Positions 17,066-26,093 are shown, counted from the stretch's first letter. The stretch is 64,000 nt of DNA from Cellulosimicrobium cellulans (GCF_007679345.1 NZ_VEGH01000014.1:81419-145418), one strand, 5' to 3'. Translations and numbers: made by a program. Notes: generated by a model not told the origin, from the letters alone.

Positions 17066-18643
17066 GTGAGCCAGCAGCGGGCCCGCACCGGGCGCGCCCC
17101 CCTCCGCCCGGCCAACCGCCGACCCCGCCCTGAGGCGCCCGTGACCGGCGGCCGCCGGCCGGGCCGGTCCGGCCGGGCCACGTCGTCGACTCCGCGGCTG
17201 CCCGTGGACCCCGCGGTGCACCGCGCCCGGTGGCTGCTGATGGGCCTGTTCGCGCTGAGCGGCCTCATGCTGTCCAGCTGGCTTGCCCGGCTGCCCGCCG
17301 TCCGCGCGGCCCTCGACCTCGGGACCGCGGAGCTGGGCGGCCTGCTCATCGCCGGCTCGATCGGCTCGCTGGCCACCGTGTCGGTCGCCGGCGTGCTGGT
17401 CAACCGGTTCGGCGGGCGCGCGGTGCTGTACGTGTCGATGGTGGCGTTCGCCGCCGCCTACGTGCTGATCGGGGTCGGTCCCACCATCGGCTCGGTCCCC
17501 GTGCTGACGGTCGGCATCTTCCTGTCGGGCGTCGGCTTCGCGATCGGCAACGTGCCGCTGAACGTCGAGACCGCGGCCGTCGAGCGGCGCATGGGCCGCA
17601 CCGTGCTCCCGCAGTTCCACGCCGCGTTCTCGATCGGCTCGGTGCTGGGCTCCGGCATCGGCGCGCTGTGCGCCGCGGCCGACGTCCCGCTGCTCGCCCA
17701 GTTCGCGGCCACCGCCGTCGTCGGCACCGTGTGGCGGCTGGTGTCGGTGCCCGGCGCGGTCATCGAGTCGCTGCCGCCGGACCGGGCCGCCCTCGCGGCC
17801 GCCCGCGACGTCCGCGCGGAGGGCCGCAGTCCGCGCGAGGCGGGCCTCGCCGGCCGGCTGCGCGCCGCCCGGGTCCGCCGCGTCGCCCGCCCGGGTTCCG
17901 CCCTCGGTGCCTGGCGCGAGCCCCGCACGCTGCTGATCGGCGTCGTCATCATGTCCGCCGCGCTGTCGGAGGGCGCCGCGAACGACTGGCTGGCGATCGC
18001 CGTCGTCGACGGGTTCGACCAGGTCGAGGCCGTGGGCGCCGCGATGTTCGGCGTGTTCGTCGGGGCGATGACCCTGGTCCGGCTGCTCGGCACGCAGCTG
18101 ATCGACCGGTACGGGCGCGTGACCGTGCTGCGCACCTCGGGCCTGGTGTCGTTCGGCGGCCTGCTGCTGTTCGGCTTCGCGCCGTCGCTGCCGCTGGCGG
18201 CCGTCGGCATCGTCGCCTGGGGCTGCGGCGCCGCGCTCACCGTCCCGCTGGGCATCGCCGCCGCGTCCGACGACCCGCTGCGGGCGGCGAGCCGGGTCGC
18301 CGTCATCTCGTCGTTCTCCTCGACGGCGTCCCTCGCGGCGCCGCCGCTGCTGGGCCTCGCCGCCGAGCTGCTCGGCACCCGGCACGCGCTCCTGCTCATC
18401 ACGGTGGCGATGGTCGCGTCGGTGCTGCTGGCCCGGACGGTCCGCCGCCCGGACGGCGTCGCCGGCGCGGGCACCGCCGCCCCCGTGCCCGACGACCCGG
18501 CGGCCCCCGTGGTCGCCACCGCCGTGCCCGCTGCGGTCCCCGCGCTCGAGCTGCCGGGGGAGGACGCCGTGTGCGTGCCCTCCGGTACCGTCCGACGGGA
18601 GCCCGCCGGCGACCACGTGCCGGAGCCGGCCCGCCCGGCCTGA
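17066..18643 (+). CDS. Major facilitator superfamily transporter (first of tandem pair)
   Basis: A 525-residue MFS protein with about twelve membrane helices, a 50-residue Arg/Pro-rich N-terminus and a 60-residue Ala/Pro tail. The loop-2 region LVNRFGGRAVLY and SEGAANDWLAIAVVDGF place it in the sugar/drug group that includes FucP-distant transporters. The GTG at 17066 has GGAG five bases upstream; an earlier ATG at 16946 would put O1 and O2 inside the gene. It is clearly paralogous to the next gene. Control by the divergent LacI protein is likely, so the cargo is probably a sugar or glycoside. Confidence 0.78.
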   Translation: MSQQRARTGRAPLRPANRRPRPEAPVTGGRRPGRSGRATSSTPRLPVDPAVHRARWLLMGLFALSGLMLSSWLARLPAVRAALDLGTAELGGLLIAGSIGSLATVSVAGVLVNRFGGRAVLYVSMVAFAAAYVLIGVGPTIGSVPVLTVGIFLSGVGFAIGNVPLNVETAAVERRMGRTVLPQFHAAFSIGSVLGSGIGALCAAADVPLLAQFAATAVVGTVWRLVSVPGAVIESLPPDRAALAAARDVRAEGRSPREAGLAGRLRAARVRRVARPGSALGAWREPRTLLIGVVIMSAALSEGAANDWLAIAVVDGFDQVEAVGAAMFGVFVGAMTLVRLLGTQLIDRYGRVTVLRTSGLVSFGGLLLFGFAPSLPLAAVGIVAWGCGAALTVPLGIAAASDDPLRAASRVAVISSFSSTASLAAPPLLGLAAELLGTRHALLLITVAMVASVLLARTVRRPDGVAGAGTAAPVPDDPAAPVVATAVPAAVPALELPGEDAVCVPSGTVRREPAGDHVPEPARPA

Positions 18644-18708
18644 CCCCGGCCGGGGCCGCCGCGCCCCGACCCCGCCCCTACCCGCACGACCTCCCGTGGA
18701 GCCCCGCG

Positions 18709-19953
18709 ATGACGCACCCCACCCCGGCCGCCCCGTCCGCACCGCGCGCCGTGCGCACCGCCTCGGTCGCGGTGTTCGTGGTGTTCGCCCTGTCCGGGTT
18801 CAACTTCTCGAGCTGGGCGGCCCGGCTGCCGGCGGTGCGGGACGCCCTCGGCCTGTCGGAGGCCCAGATGGGCCTGCTGCTGCTCGTCGGGTCGTGCGGC
18901 TCGCTGGTCGCGCTCCCGCTGTCGGGGCTGGTGGTGACCCGGATCGGCGCGGTGAAGGCCGTCGCCGGGTTCGCGCTGCTCAACGCGGCGGGCCTGTCGA
19001 TCGCGACGTTCGGCGCGGCGATGGGCGAGGTCGTCGTGACCGCCGCCGGCCTCGTGGTGTTCGGGGTCGGCACCGGCGTGTGGGACGCGGCGATGAACCT
19101 CGAGGGCGCGATGGTCGAGCAGAAGCTCGGGAAGACCGTCATGCCGCGGTACCACGCGGGCTTCTCCCTCGGCACGGTGGTCGCCGCCGGCGTCGCCGCG
19201 GTGGTCGCCGCGGCGCACGTCCCGGTGCAGGTGCACGTCCCGGTGGCCGTCCTGCTGTCCTCGGTCGCGGTGCTCGTGGCGGTGCGGTCGTTCCTGCCCG
19301 CGGGCCAGCACGCGCCCGCCGCCGACGGCGAGCACGCCGCGCACGCCCCGCGGTCGGTGTTCGCCGCCTGGCTGGAGCCGCGCACGCTGCTCATCGGCCT
19401 GGTCGTCCTCGCCGCCGCGCTCACCGAGGGCGCCGGCAACGACTGGCTGAGCCTCGCGGTGGTCGACGGCTTCGACCAGTCCGACGCGGTCGGCGCCATC
19501 TCGTTCGGCGTCTTCGTCACCGCCATGACCGTGATGCGGTTCCTGGGTACGGCGCTGCTCGACCGGTTCGGGCGGGTCGCCGTCCTGCGGCTGTGCGCGG
19601 GCCTCGCGCTGGTCGGCCTGCTGATCTTCGGCCTGGTCCCGGACGACCTGCTGTGGCTCGCGCTGCTTGGCGCGGTGCTGTGGGGCATGGGCGCGGCGCT
19701 CGGGTTCCCGGTCGGGATGAGCGCGGCGAGCGACGACCCGCTGCACGCGGCCGCCCGGGTGTCCGTGGTGTCGACCATCGGCTACTCGGCGTTCCTGGCC
19801 GGCCCGCCGCTGCTCGGCCTGCTGGCGCACGAGGTCGGCTACCGGCACGCGCTGCTGGCGATCGCGGTGCCGATCGTCATCGGCCTGCTCGTGGTGAACG
19901 CCGCGGCACCGGCGCGGCGGGAGCCCGCGGAGCGGCCTACGCTCGTCCCGTGA
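18709..19953 (+). CDS. Major facilitator superfamily transporter (second of tandem pair)
   Basis: A 414-residue MFS protein, shorter at both ends than its neighbour but alike throughout. Shared blocks are ARLPAVRDALGL, TEGAGNDWLSLAVVDGFDQ and FLGTALLDRFGRVAVLR. Tandem duplication is the simplest origin. The ATG at 18709 follows a GTGGAG Shine-Dalgarno, 65 bases after the first gene, so both are likely one transcript. Its last codons contain the -10 element of murB, and its stop overlaps the murB start. Confidence 0.82.
   Translation: MTHPTPAAPSAPRAVRTASVAVFVVFALSGFNFSSWAARLPAVRDALGLSEAQMGLLLLVGSCGSLVALPLSGLVVTRIGAVKAVAGFALLNAAGLSIATFGAAMGEVVVTAAGLVVFGVGTGVWDAAMNLEGAMVEQKLGKTVMPRYHAGFSLGTVVAAGVAAVVAAAHVPVQVHVPVAVLLSSVAVLVAVRSFLPAGQHAPAADGEHAAHAPRSVFAAWLEPRTLLIGLVVLAAALTEGAGNDWLSLAVVDGFDQSDAVGAISFGVFVTAMTVMRFLGTALLDRFGRVAVLRLCAGLALVGLLIFGLVPDDLLWLALLGAVLWGMGAALGFPVGMSAASDDPLHAAARVSVVSTIGYSAFLAGPPLLGLLAHEVGYRHALLAIAVPIVIGLLVVNAAAPARREPAERPTLVP
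19938..19943 (+). promoter_or_regulatory. -10 hexamer of a probable leaderless promoter for murB
   Basis: TACGCT lies inside the end of the MFS gene, six bases before the murB GTG. It would give murB its own transcript, independent of the LacI-controlled operon. Confidence 0.55.
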
Positions 19954-21044
19954 CCACCGACGTCCAGTCCGCGACCTTCAGCGAGCTCACCACCCTCGGG
20001 GTGGGCGGCCCCGCCGACCGGCTCGTGGAGACGAGCACCGAGGCCGAGCTGATCGACGCGGTGCGCACCGCCGACGCCGAGGGCGTCCCGCTGCTGGTGC
20101 TGGGCGGCGGGTCCAACCTGCTCGTCTCCGACGCGGGCTTCGACGGCCTGGTGGTCCGGGACGTCCGGCGCGACCTGACCACGCCCGACCACTCGGCGTG
20201 CGCCGGCGTCACCGTCACGGTCGCCGCGGGCACCCCGTGGGACGACGTGGTCGCGCACGCCGCCGCGCACCGGCTCAAGGGCATCGAGGCGCTGTCCGGG
20301 ATCCCCGGCTCGACGGGCGCGACGCCCGTCCAGAACGTCGGAGCGTACGGCCAGGAGGTCGCCCAGACGATCGCCACGGTGCGGGTGTGGGACCGGCAGA
20401 AGAGCCGGGTGCGGACGCTCCCGGTCGTCGACCTGCAGTTCGGCTACCGGACGTCGCTGCTCAAGCGGTCGATGCGGTCGCTGCCGGACGCCGCCGACCC
20501 CGGCGCCCCCTGGTTCCCGACGCCGCGGTACGTCGTCCTGGACGTGACGTTCCAGCTGCGCGTCGCCGACCTCTCGGAGCCGATCCGGTACGCCGAGCTC
20601 GCGCGGGCCCTCGGCATCGCGGTGGGGGAGCGGGCGCCGCTGCCGGAGGTGCGCGCGACCGTGCTGGCCCTGCGCGCCCGCAAGGGCATGGTGCTCGACC
20701 CCACGGACCCGGACACCCGCTCGGCGGGGTCGTTCTTCACGAACCCGGTGCTGACCGAGGCGGACGCCGCGGCGCTCCCCGAGGACGCGCCCCGGTTCCC
20801 GGCCGGCGAGGGCCTCGTGAAGACCAGCGCCGCGTGGCTGATCGAGCAGTCCGGGTTCACGAAGGGCTACGGCCTGCCGGGGCCGGCGGCGCTGTCGACC
20901 AAGCACACCCTGGCGCTGACGAACCGGGGCGGCGCGAACGCCGGCGACCTGCTCGCCCTGGCGCGCACGGTGCGCGACGGCGTCGCGCACCGCTACGGCA
21001 TCACGCTGGAGCCGGAGCCGGTCCTGGTGGGCGCCGACCTCTGA
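19950..21044 (+). CDS. murB: UDP-N-acetylenolpyruvoylglucosamine reductase
   Basis: MurB is the cytosolic FAD enzyme that reduces UDP-GlcNAc-enolpyruvate to UDP-MurNAc in peptidoglycan synthesis. The 364-residue product shows LGGGSNLLVS (51-60), the FAD loop SGIPGSTGATPVQNVGAYG (116-134) and the catalytic Ser261 in RSAGSFFTNP. The presence of a long inserted loop puts it in the type I class. The GTG at 19950 overlaps the MFS stop by four bases. No Shine-Dalgarno is visible, but a -10-like hexamer sits six bases upstream. Confidence 0.95.
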   Translation: MTTDVQSATFSELTTLGVGGPADRLVETSTEAELIDAVRTADAEGVPLLVLGGGSNLLVSDAGFDGLVVRDVRRDLTTPDHSACAGVTVTVAAGTPWDDVVAHAAAHRLKGIEALSGIPGSTGATPVQNVGAYGQEVAQTIATVRVWDRQKSRVRTLPVVDLQFGYRTSLLKRSMRSLPDAADPGAPWFPTPRYVVLDVTFQLRVADLSEPIRYAELARALGIAVGERAPLPEVRATVLALRARKGMVLDPTDPDTRSAGSFFTNPVLTEADAAALPEDAPRFPAGEGLVKTSAAWLIEQSGFTKGYGLPGPAALSTKHTLALTNRGGANAGDLLALARTVRDGVAHRYGITLEPEPVLVGADL

Positions 21045-21105
21045 CGCCGGACGCGCCCGCCCCGGCGCGCCCGTCGCCCCACACCCGTCGCGAATGAGCG
21101 CGGTG

Positions 21106-21133
21106 GGTTGATCAACCGGAGGGTTGCGCAACC
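21106..21133. repeat. Twin 12-base palindromes at the murB/add junction
   Basis: GGTTGATCAACC (21106-21117) and GGTTGCGCAACC (21122-21133) stand four bases apart over the last codons of the convergent deaminase gene. The outer halves can also pair with each other. A role in termination for both genes is likely. Confidence 0.55.
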
Positions 21134-22152
21134 GGGTCGGCAGCCAGCCACGCGTCGATGCCGGCCAGGAGGCGCGCCCTCGTGCCGTCCGAGGCCCGGC
21201 TCGCGCGGATCGACGCGCGGGCCAGGTCGGCCAGCTCGGCGTCGGTGAAGCCGTGCACCTCGCGGGCCGTCGTGTACTGCTCCACCAGCCGGGACCCGAA
21301 CAGCAGCGGGTCGTCCGCACCGAGGGCCACCGTCGCACCCGCGTCGACCAGCCGGCGCAGCGGCACGTCCTCCGGCCGGCGGTAGACGCCGAGCGACACG
21401 TTGGACGCCGGGCACACCTCCAGGGCGATGCCGCGGTCCACGATCCGGCCCAGCAGCGCGCCGTCCTCCGCCGACCGCACCCCGTGGCCGAGGCGGTCCG
21501 GGGCCAGCGACTCCAGGACGTCCTCGACGTGGGGCGGGCCGAGCAGCTCGCCGCCGTGCGGCACGGACGCCAGGCCCGCCCGCCGGGCGATCGAGAAGGC
21601 CGGGGCGAACTCCGGGGTCTCGCCGCGGCGCTCGTCGTTGCTCAGGCCGAAGCCGATGACCTCGCCGGGGCCGTCGCCCGCGTACCGGGCGGCCAGCCGC
21701 GCGAGGGTCCGCGCGTCCAGCGGGTGCCGCATCCGGGACGCGGCCACGATCACGCCCACCTCGACGCCGAGGTCCGCGCTCGCCGACCGCGCCTCGTCCA
21801 GCACGATCTCCAGGGCGGGCGTGATGCCGCCGACCGGAGGCGCGTACGACGTCGGGTCGACCTGGATCTCGAGCCGGCCCGAGCCCTCGGCGGCGTCGTC
21901 GGCCGCGGCCTCCCGCACGATCCGGCGCAGGTCCGCCTCGCCGCGGACGCACGCGCGGGCCGCGTCGTACAGCCGCTGGAACCGGAACCAGCCCCGCTCG
22001 TCGGCGGGGACCCGCAGGCCCTCGCCGTCGAGCAGCGTGGCCGGCAGCCGGACGCCCCGCTCAGCGGCCAGGTCGGCGAGCGTCTGCACGCGCATCGACC
22101 CGGTGAAGTGCAGGTGCAGGTGGGCCTTCGGGAGCAGGGCCAGGTCGCGCAC
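21112..22152 (-). CDS. add: Adenosine deaminase family amidohydrolase
   Basis: A 346-residue TIM-barrel metal hydrolase that deaminates adenosine or a related aminopurine. Metal ligands and catalytic residues are in place: His13 and His15 (LHLHFTGS), His199 and catalytic Glu202 in HGGE (usually HAGE), His223 (RLGHG), CPASN near 248-252 and the Asp pair 280-281. The loop with SNDERRG differs from classical adenosine deaminases, so adenine or aminofutalosine deaminase activity cannot be excluded. The GTG start has no Shine-Dalgarno but a -10-like CAGACT six bases upstream. Confidence 0.82.
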   Translation of the reverse strand: MRDLALLPKAHLHLHFTGSMRVQTLADLAAERGVRLPATLLDGEGLRVPADERGWFRFQRLYDAARACVRGEADLRRIVREAAADDAAEGSGRLEIQVDPTSYAPPVGGITPALEIVLDEARSASADLGVEVGVIVAASRMRHPLDARTLARLAARYAGDGPGEVIGFGLSNDERRGETPEFAPAFSIARRAGLASVPHGGELLGPPHVEDVLESLAPDRLGHGVRSAEDGALLGRIVDRGIALEVCPASNVSLGVYRRPEDVPLRRLVDAGATVALGADDPLLFGSRLVEQYTTAREVHGFTDAELADLARASIRASRASDGTRARLLAGIDAWLAADPVAQPSG

Positions 22153-22158
22153 CCGGCG

Positions 22159-22164
22159 AGTCTG
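22159..22164 (-). promoter_or_regulatory. -10 hexamer of a probable leaderless promoter for the deaminase gene
   Basis: CAGACT on the minus strand, six bases before the GTG at 22152. No Shine-Dalgarno is present. Confidence 0.45.
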
Positions 22165-22216
22165 CCTGATCCCCGCGCGCCCCGCCCCCTCCGCCGCGCC
22201 GGGGCCCCGCCGGCGC

Positions 22217-22283
22217 GAGGTCGAGGGTTCGCGTCGAGGTCGAGGGGTTGCGCGGGCGGTTTGACGCGAAACCCTCGACCTCG
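22217..22283. repeat. Three-arm repeat cassette between response regulator and deaminase genes
   Basis: Two adjoining direct arms (22217-22235 and 22236-22253, beginning GAGGTCGAGGG) are followed by one inverted arm (22263-22282). The first and third arms pair over 19-20 bases with a single-base bulge. It lies just after the stop of the response-regulator gene (minus strand). Confidence 0.7.
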
Positions 22284-22301
22284 GCGGGGCCCGGCACGGG
22301 G

Positions 22302-22958
22302 TCAGGGCGCGGGGAGGAGGCCGCGCTGCATCGCGACGGTGACCGCGTGGGTGCGGTCGTCGACGCCGAGCTTCGCGAACGAGCGCAGCAGGTGCGTCTT
22401 CACGGTCGCCTCGGTGATGTACAGCTCCCGGCCGATCGCGGCGTTCGACAGACCGCGCGCCACCCCGGCCAGCACCTCGAGCTCGCGCGCCGTCAGCCGC
22501 TCGCCCTCGCCGCGCATCTGCTGCACCAGCCGCGACGCCACGGACGGCGACAGCGCCGACTCGCCCCGGGCGGCGCCGCGCACGCCCGCCACGAGCTGGT
22601 CCCGCGGGGTGTCCTTGAGCAGGTACCCGGTGGCGCCCGCCTCGACCGCGCGCAGGATGTCCGCATCGGTCTCGTAGGTGGTGAGCACGAGCACCCGCAC
22701 GCCCGGCAGCTCGGCGACGATCCGCGCGGTCGCGGCGGCGCCGTCGAGCACCGGCATCCGCAGGTCCATCAGCACCAGGTCCGGCCGGAGCGTCCGCGCG
22801 GCCTCGACCGCCGCGGCCCCGTCGGCGACCTCGCCGACCACCTCGACGTCCGGCTCGACGGTCAGCATGCCGACCAGGCCCGACCGCACCACGGGGTGGT
22901 CGTCGGCCACCAGCACCCGTACCGCCGCCGTGGTGTCCTGCTGCTCCCGCGCGGTCAC
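22302..22958 (-). CDS. NarL/LuxR-family response regulator
   Basis: A 218-residue two-component regulator. Receiver domain residues 12-125 include the acidic pair DD at 19-20, phospho-acceptor Asp65 (LVLMDLRMP) and the conserved Lys in GYLLKDTP. The C-terminal LuxR helix-turn-helix starts at LTARELEVLAGVARG and includes EATVKTHLLRSFAKLGV. The GTG at 22958 overlaps the kinase stop by four bases, so kinase and regulator form a pair. It probably controls the ABC exporter encoded just upstream in the same direction. Confidence 0.93.
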   Translation of the reverse strand: MTAREQQDTTAAVRVLVADDHPVVRSGLVGMLTVEPDVEVVGEVADGAAAVEAARTLRPDLVLMDLRMPVLDGAAATARIVAELPGVRVLVLTTYETDADILRAVEAGATGYLLKDTPRDQLVAGVRGAARGESALSPSVASRLVQQMRGEGERLTARELEVLAGVARGLSNAAIGRELYITEATVKTHLLRSFAKLGVDDRTHAVTVAMQRGLLPAP

Positions 22959-24253
22959 ACCGTCCCCGTCCCCGGGCCGGCGTGCGGCCCCTCGTCGCGG
23001 AGCGGCATCGCCAGCCGCACCCGCGTCCCGCGGCCGGGCTCCCCGGCCACGTCGAGCGTCCCGCCGCCGGCGGTGACGCGCTCGCGCATCCCGCGCAGCC
23101 CGACGCCCTCGGCGGTGCCGGGCGCGAGGCCCTGCCCGTCGTCCAGCACCTCGAGCGACAGGGCGCCGTCGTCCCGCACCAGCCGGAGCAGCACCCGGCG
23201 GGCGCCCGCGTGCTTGCGGACGTTGGCCAGCGCCTCCTGCGCGGCCCGCAGCAGCACGACCTCGGTGTCCCGGTCCGGGGCGCCGGCGTCGCCGAGCACG
23301 ACCTCGACGCGGACCCCCGTCTCGGCCTGGAACCGCTCGGCCAGCCGCTCCAGCGCCTCGGCGAGCGTGGCGTCCGCCAGGGCGGCCGGCCCGAACGCGG
23401 CGACCAGGGCCCGCGCCTCGGCCAGGTTCTCCCGGGCCACCCGCTCCACCTGGTCGAGCCGGTCCCGCGCGAGCTCGGCCCGGCCGGCGTCGAGCTGCGC
23501 CTGCGCGGTCTGCGCGAGCATCACGACGCTGGTGAAACCCTGCGCGAGCGTGTCGTGGATCTCCTGGGCCATCCGCTCCCGCTCCGCGAGCACCCCCGCG
23601 GCGTGGTTGCTCTCGGCGAGCTGGGCCTGGGCGGACTCGAGCCGTTCGAGCAGCTCCGCCCGCTCCTCGGACCGCTCGGCGACCCGGGTGATCCAGACGC
23701 CCAGCGCGAGGGAGAAGATCAGGCCGACCGCCATCTGCGCGACCAGCACGACCAGGTCGCGCGCCGACGGGTCCTCGCCCGCCGCGAACGCCGCCGTGGC
23801 GATCGCGGTGCACGAGCACACCGCCAGCACGACGGACGCCACGACGCCCTCGCGCATCGAGGCCGCGAAGAACCAGACCTGGGAGAAGCCGACGAACAGC
23901 AGGATCGACCCGATGGTGCTGACCCCGCTGCACAGCGAGACCACCAGCACCAGCACCACCAGGTACGCCCGGGTGAGCCGCAGGTCGCCGGTCCGCGCCC
24001 CGCGGCGGCCGACGAGCACGTACGCGGCCAGCAGCACGAGCAGGCCGCCGAGCGCGGCCCAGGTGGAGCCGGCCGGCGGGTAGCTGTCGGCGACGGTGAC
24101 GATGGAGATCGCGCTGATCGCCAGCAGGGCGTAGAAGGCGGCGTCCCACCCGGCCAGCGAGCGGCGCCAGAACATCGTCCGCTCGGACTCGGCACGGGCG
24201 GCGCCGGGGGCCGGGGCCGTCGCCCCGTCCCCCGGTCGTGCTGCGCTCATCAC
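22955..24253 (-). CDS. Sensor histidine kinase, HisKA_3 type
   Basis: A membrane kinase of about 432 residues. Five to six hydrophobic helices (residues 38-190) form a sensor without large extracellular loop; this class often senses membrane stress. A coiled coil leads to the H-box ERMAQEIHDTLAQGF with the phospho-His at about 232. The ATPase has the N-box QEALANVRKHA, LEVLDDGQGL and GVGLRGMRERV. GTG at 24253 is six bases after CACACT; the adjacent ATG at 24250 is equally possible. It lies 19 bases after the ABC permease stop. Confidence 0.88.
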   Translation of the reverse strand: MMSAARPGDGATAPAPGAARAESERTMFWRRSLAGWDAAFYALLAISAISIVTVADSYPPAGSTWAALGGLLVLLAAYVLVGRRGARTGDLRLTRAYLVVLVLVVSLCSGVSTIGSILLFVGFSQVWFFAASMREGVVASVVLAVCSCTAIATAAFAAGEDPSARDLVVLVAQMAVGLIFSLALGVWITRVAERSEERAELLERLESAQAQLAESNHAAGVLAERERMAQEIHDTLAQGFTSVVMLAQTAQAQLDAGRAELARDRLDQVERVARENLAEARALVAAFGPAALADATLAEALERLAERFQAETGVRVEVVLGDAGAPDRDTEVVLLRAAQEALANVRKHAGARRVLLRLVRDDGALSLEVLDDGQGLAPGTAEGVGLRGMRERVTAGGGTLDVAGEPGRGTRVRLAMPLRDEGPHAGPGTGTV

Positions 24254-24259
24254 GGGCCC

Positions 24260-24265
24260 AGTGTG
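24260..24265 (-). promoter_or_regulatory. -10-like hexamer before the kinase gene
   Basis: CACACT lies six bases before the GTG at 24253, inside the short gap after the permease gene. It fits the leaderless pattern seen elsewhere, but read-through from the ABC operon is also likely. Confidence 0.35.
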
Positions 24266-24272
24266 GCGCAGG

Positions 24273-25112
24273 TCAGCCGTCGTCACGGCGCCGCCACCGG
24301 AAGGTCCGCACCCCGACGACCAGCCCGACGACCAGCCACGCCAGGAGCACCGCCGCGGTGGCGCCGTGCTGCCAGGACCCGGACGGCTCCAGGGCGGCCG
24401 CCTCGTCCGGCAGGAACACCGACCGCATGCCCTGCGCCATCCACTTGAGCGGGAACACCGACGCCACCTGCTGCATCCACGACGGCAGGTCGTAGAACGC
24501 GAAGAACACCCCGGAGATGAACTGCAGCACCAGCACCACCGGCGTCACCACCGCGCTCGCGGAGCGGCCCGACCGCGGCAGGGACGAGAACCCGACCCCG
24601 CACACCGCGCCGGCGGCCGCGCCGAGCAGGAACACCCAGGCGAACGTGGCCCACCCGGCGGCGTCCGGCATGTCGACGTCGAACAGGAGGGCGGCGACGG
24701 CCAGCAGGAGGGCCACCTGGACCACGGAGACGACCAGCACCTGGCCGACCTTCCCCAGGAAGTACGCGGCCGGCGGCAGCGGCGTCCCCCCGAGCCGCTT
24801 GAGCCCGCCCTCGTCGCGCTCGACCGGGATGGAGATGGCGAGCGACTGGAACGACGACAGCAGCACGCCCGTGGCGATCATGCCGGGCAGGAAGTACTGC
24901 GCGAACGGCACGCCGTCCGCGACCTCCGCGCCGTCCTGGCCGAACACCGTGGCGAAGATCGCCAGCATGATGATCGGGTACGCGAAGATGAAGATGATCG
25001 CGTCCCGCTCGCGGAAGAACCCGCGGATCTCGTAGCGGGCCCGCTCGACGCCGAGGGGCAGGGTCCCGGGCAGGCGGCCGGTCGTGGTCCGGTCCGTGGT
25101 CGTGGCGCTCAT
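24273..25112 (-). CDS. ABC-2 type exporter permease
   Basis: A 279-residue ABC-2 membrane protein with six helices. The family pattern is visible: cytosolic RARYEIRGFFRERDAIIF before helix 1, the amphipathic SIPVERDEGGLKRLGGTPLP, and the long FISGVFFAFYDLPSW segment with PLKWMAQGMRSVFLP. Together with the ATPase it exports a drug, lipid or peptide. ATG at 25112 overlaps the ATPase stop by four bases. The two-component genes follow directly, as in bacterial stress-response exporters. Confidence 0.88.
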   Translation of the reverse strand: MSATTTDRTTTGRLPGTLPLGVERARYEIRGFFRERDAIIFIFAYPIIMLAIFATVFGQDGAEVADGVPFAQYFLPGMIATGVLLSSFQSLAISIPVERDEGGLKRLGGTPLPPAAYFLGKVGQVLVVSVVQVALLLAVAALLFDVDMPDAAGWATFAWVFLLGAAAGAVCGVGFSSLPRSGRSASAVVTPVVLVLQFISGVFFAFYDLPSWMQQVASVFPLKWMAQGMRSVFLPDEAAALEPSGSWQHGATAAVLLAWLVVGLVVGVRTFRWRRRDDG

Positions 25113-26011
25113 CGTGCGGCCTCCGTCGTCGCCAGGGCGGACGGGGCCGCCGGGGTGCCGAGCTCGTCGTCCGCGATGAGCCCGAGGTAGATGTCCTCCA
25201 GCGTCGGCCGGACGACCTGCAGGCCGGGGACCTCGCCGCCGAGCCGGGCGCCGAGCGCCGCGACCAGCGCGGTGGGGGCGTCGGTCTGCTCGCGGCGGAC
25301 CGCGCCGCCCTCGGTCCACTGGACGACCGCCTGCCGGGCCGAGCGACCGCCGAGGTCGGCCGGGGTGTCGACCGCCACGACCCGCCCGGACCGGACGACG
25401 GCCACCCGGTCGGCCAGGTGCTCGGCCTCCTCCAGGTAGTGCGTCGTCAGCAGGATGGTGGTGCCCCCGTCGCGCAGCCCGGACACCAGGTCCCAGAACG
25501 CGTGCCGGGCCTCCGGGTCGAACCCGGTCGTCGGCTCGTCGAGGAACAGCAGCTCCGGGCGCCCGACGATGCCCAGCGCGACGTCGAGGCGCCGCCGCTG
25601 GCCGCCGGACAGCTGCCGGCTGCGGGTCCGCGCCTTCTCGCGCAGGCCGACCGCCTCGATCACCTCGTCGGGGTCCCGCGGGTCCGGGTAGTACCGGGCG
25701 AAGTGGTGCACGAGCTCGGAGACCGTCGCCTCGGCGAGGTCGTGCGTGCCCTGCAGCACGATGCCGATGCGGGCGCGCCAGTCGCGTCCCGCGGTCTGCG
25801 GGTCGGCGCCGAGGACGCGGACGTCACCGCCGTCCCGGTGCCGGTAGCCCTCCAGGATCTCGACCGTCGTCGTCTTGCCCGCCCCGTTCGGGCCGAGCAC
25901 GGCGACGATCTCGCCGCGGGCCACCGTCAGGTCGAGCCCGTCCACGGCGCGCTTCTCGCCGTACCGCTTCTGCAGGCCGGTCACCCGGACCGCCAGGTCG
26001 CTGTCGTCCAT
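25109..26011 (-). CDS. ABC exporter ATP-binding protein
   Basis: A 300-residue CcmA/drug-resistance-type ATPase: Walker A GPNGAGKTTT (40-49), Q-loop GIVLQGTHDL, signature LSGGQRRRLDVAL, Walker B LLFLDEPTTGFD and switch His in LLTTHYLEEAE. A C-terminal domain of about 80 residues follows, as in exporters of the DrrA kind. ATG at 26011 has no Shine-Dalgarno; CAGGCT lies seven bases upstream. Confidence 0.92.
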   Translation of the reverse strand: MDDSDLAVRVTGLQKRYGEKRAVDGLDLTVARGEIVAVLGPNGAGKTTTVEILEGYRHRDGGDVRVLGADPQTAGRDWRARIGIVLQGTHDLAEATVSELVHHFARYYPDPRDPDEVIEAVGLREKARTRSRQLSGGQRRRLDVALGIVGRPELLFLDEPTTGFDPEARHAFWDLVSGLRDGGTTILLTTHYLEEAEHLADRVAVVRSGRVVAVDTPADLGGRSARQAVVQWTEGGAVRREQTDAPTALVAALGARLGGEVPGLQVVRPTLEDIYLGLIADDELGTPAAPSALATTEAAR

Positions 26012-26018
26012 GGCACCC

Positions 26019-26024
26019 AGCCTG
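26019..26024 (-). promoter_or_regulatory. -10 hexamer of a probable leaderless promoter for the ABC exporter operon
   Basis: CAGGCT on the minus strand, seven bases before the ATG at 26011. Confidence 0.45.
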
Positions 26025-26065
26025 GCGGGCGGGGGTCGCGGGGCGGGACGACCGGGGGACGGGAC

Positions 26066-26093
26066 CGCCCGTCCACCGATCGGTGGACGGGCG
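26066..26093 (-). terminator. Perfect 28-base palindrome after the aminotransferase gene
   Basis: A perfectly symmetric hairpin (core ACCGATCGGT) begins 17 bases after the aminotransferase stop and ends 42 bases before the exporter -10. It is most simply a terminator; an operator for the exporter operon is the alternative. Confidence 0.65.

Noticed and set aside
26066..26093. 28-base palindrome as operator for the ABC exporter operon
   Set aside because: Distance from the aminotransferase stop and perfect hairpin fit a terminator better; kept as an alternative in the feature entry.
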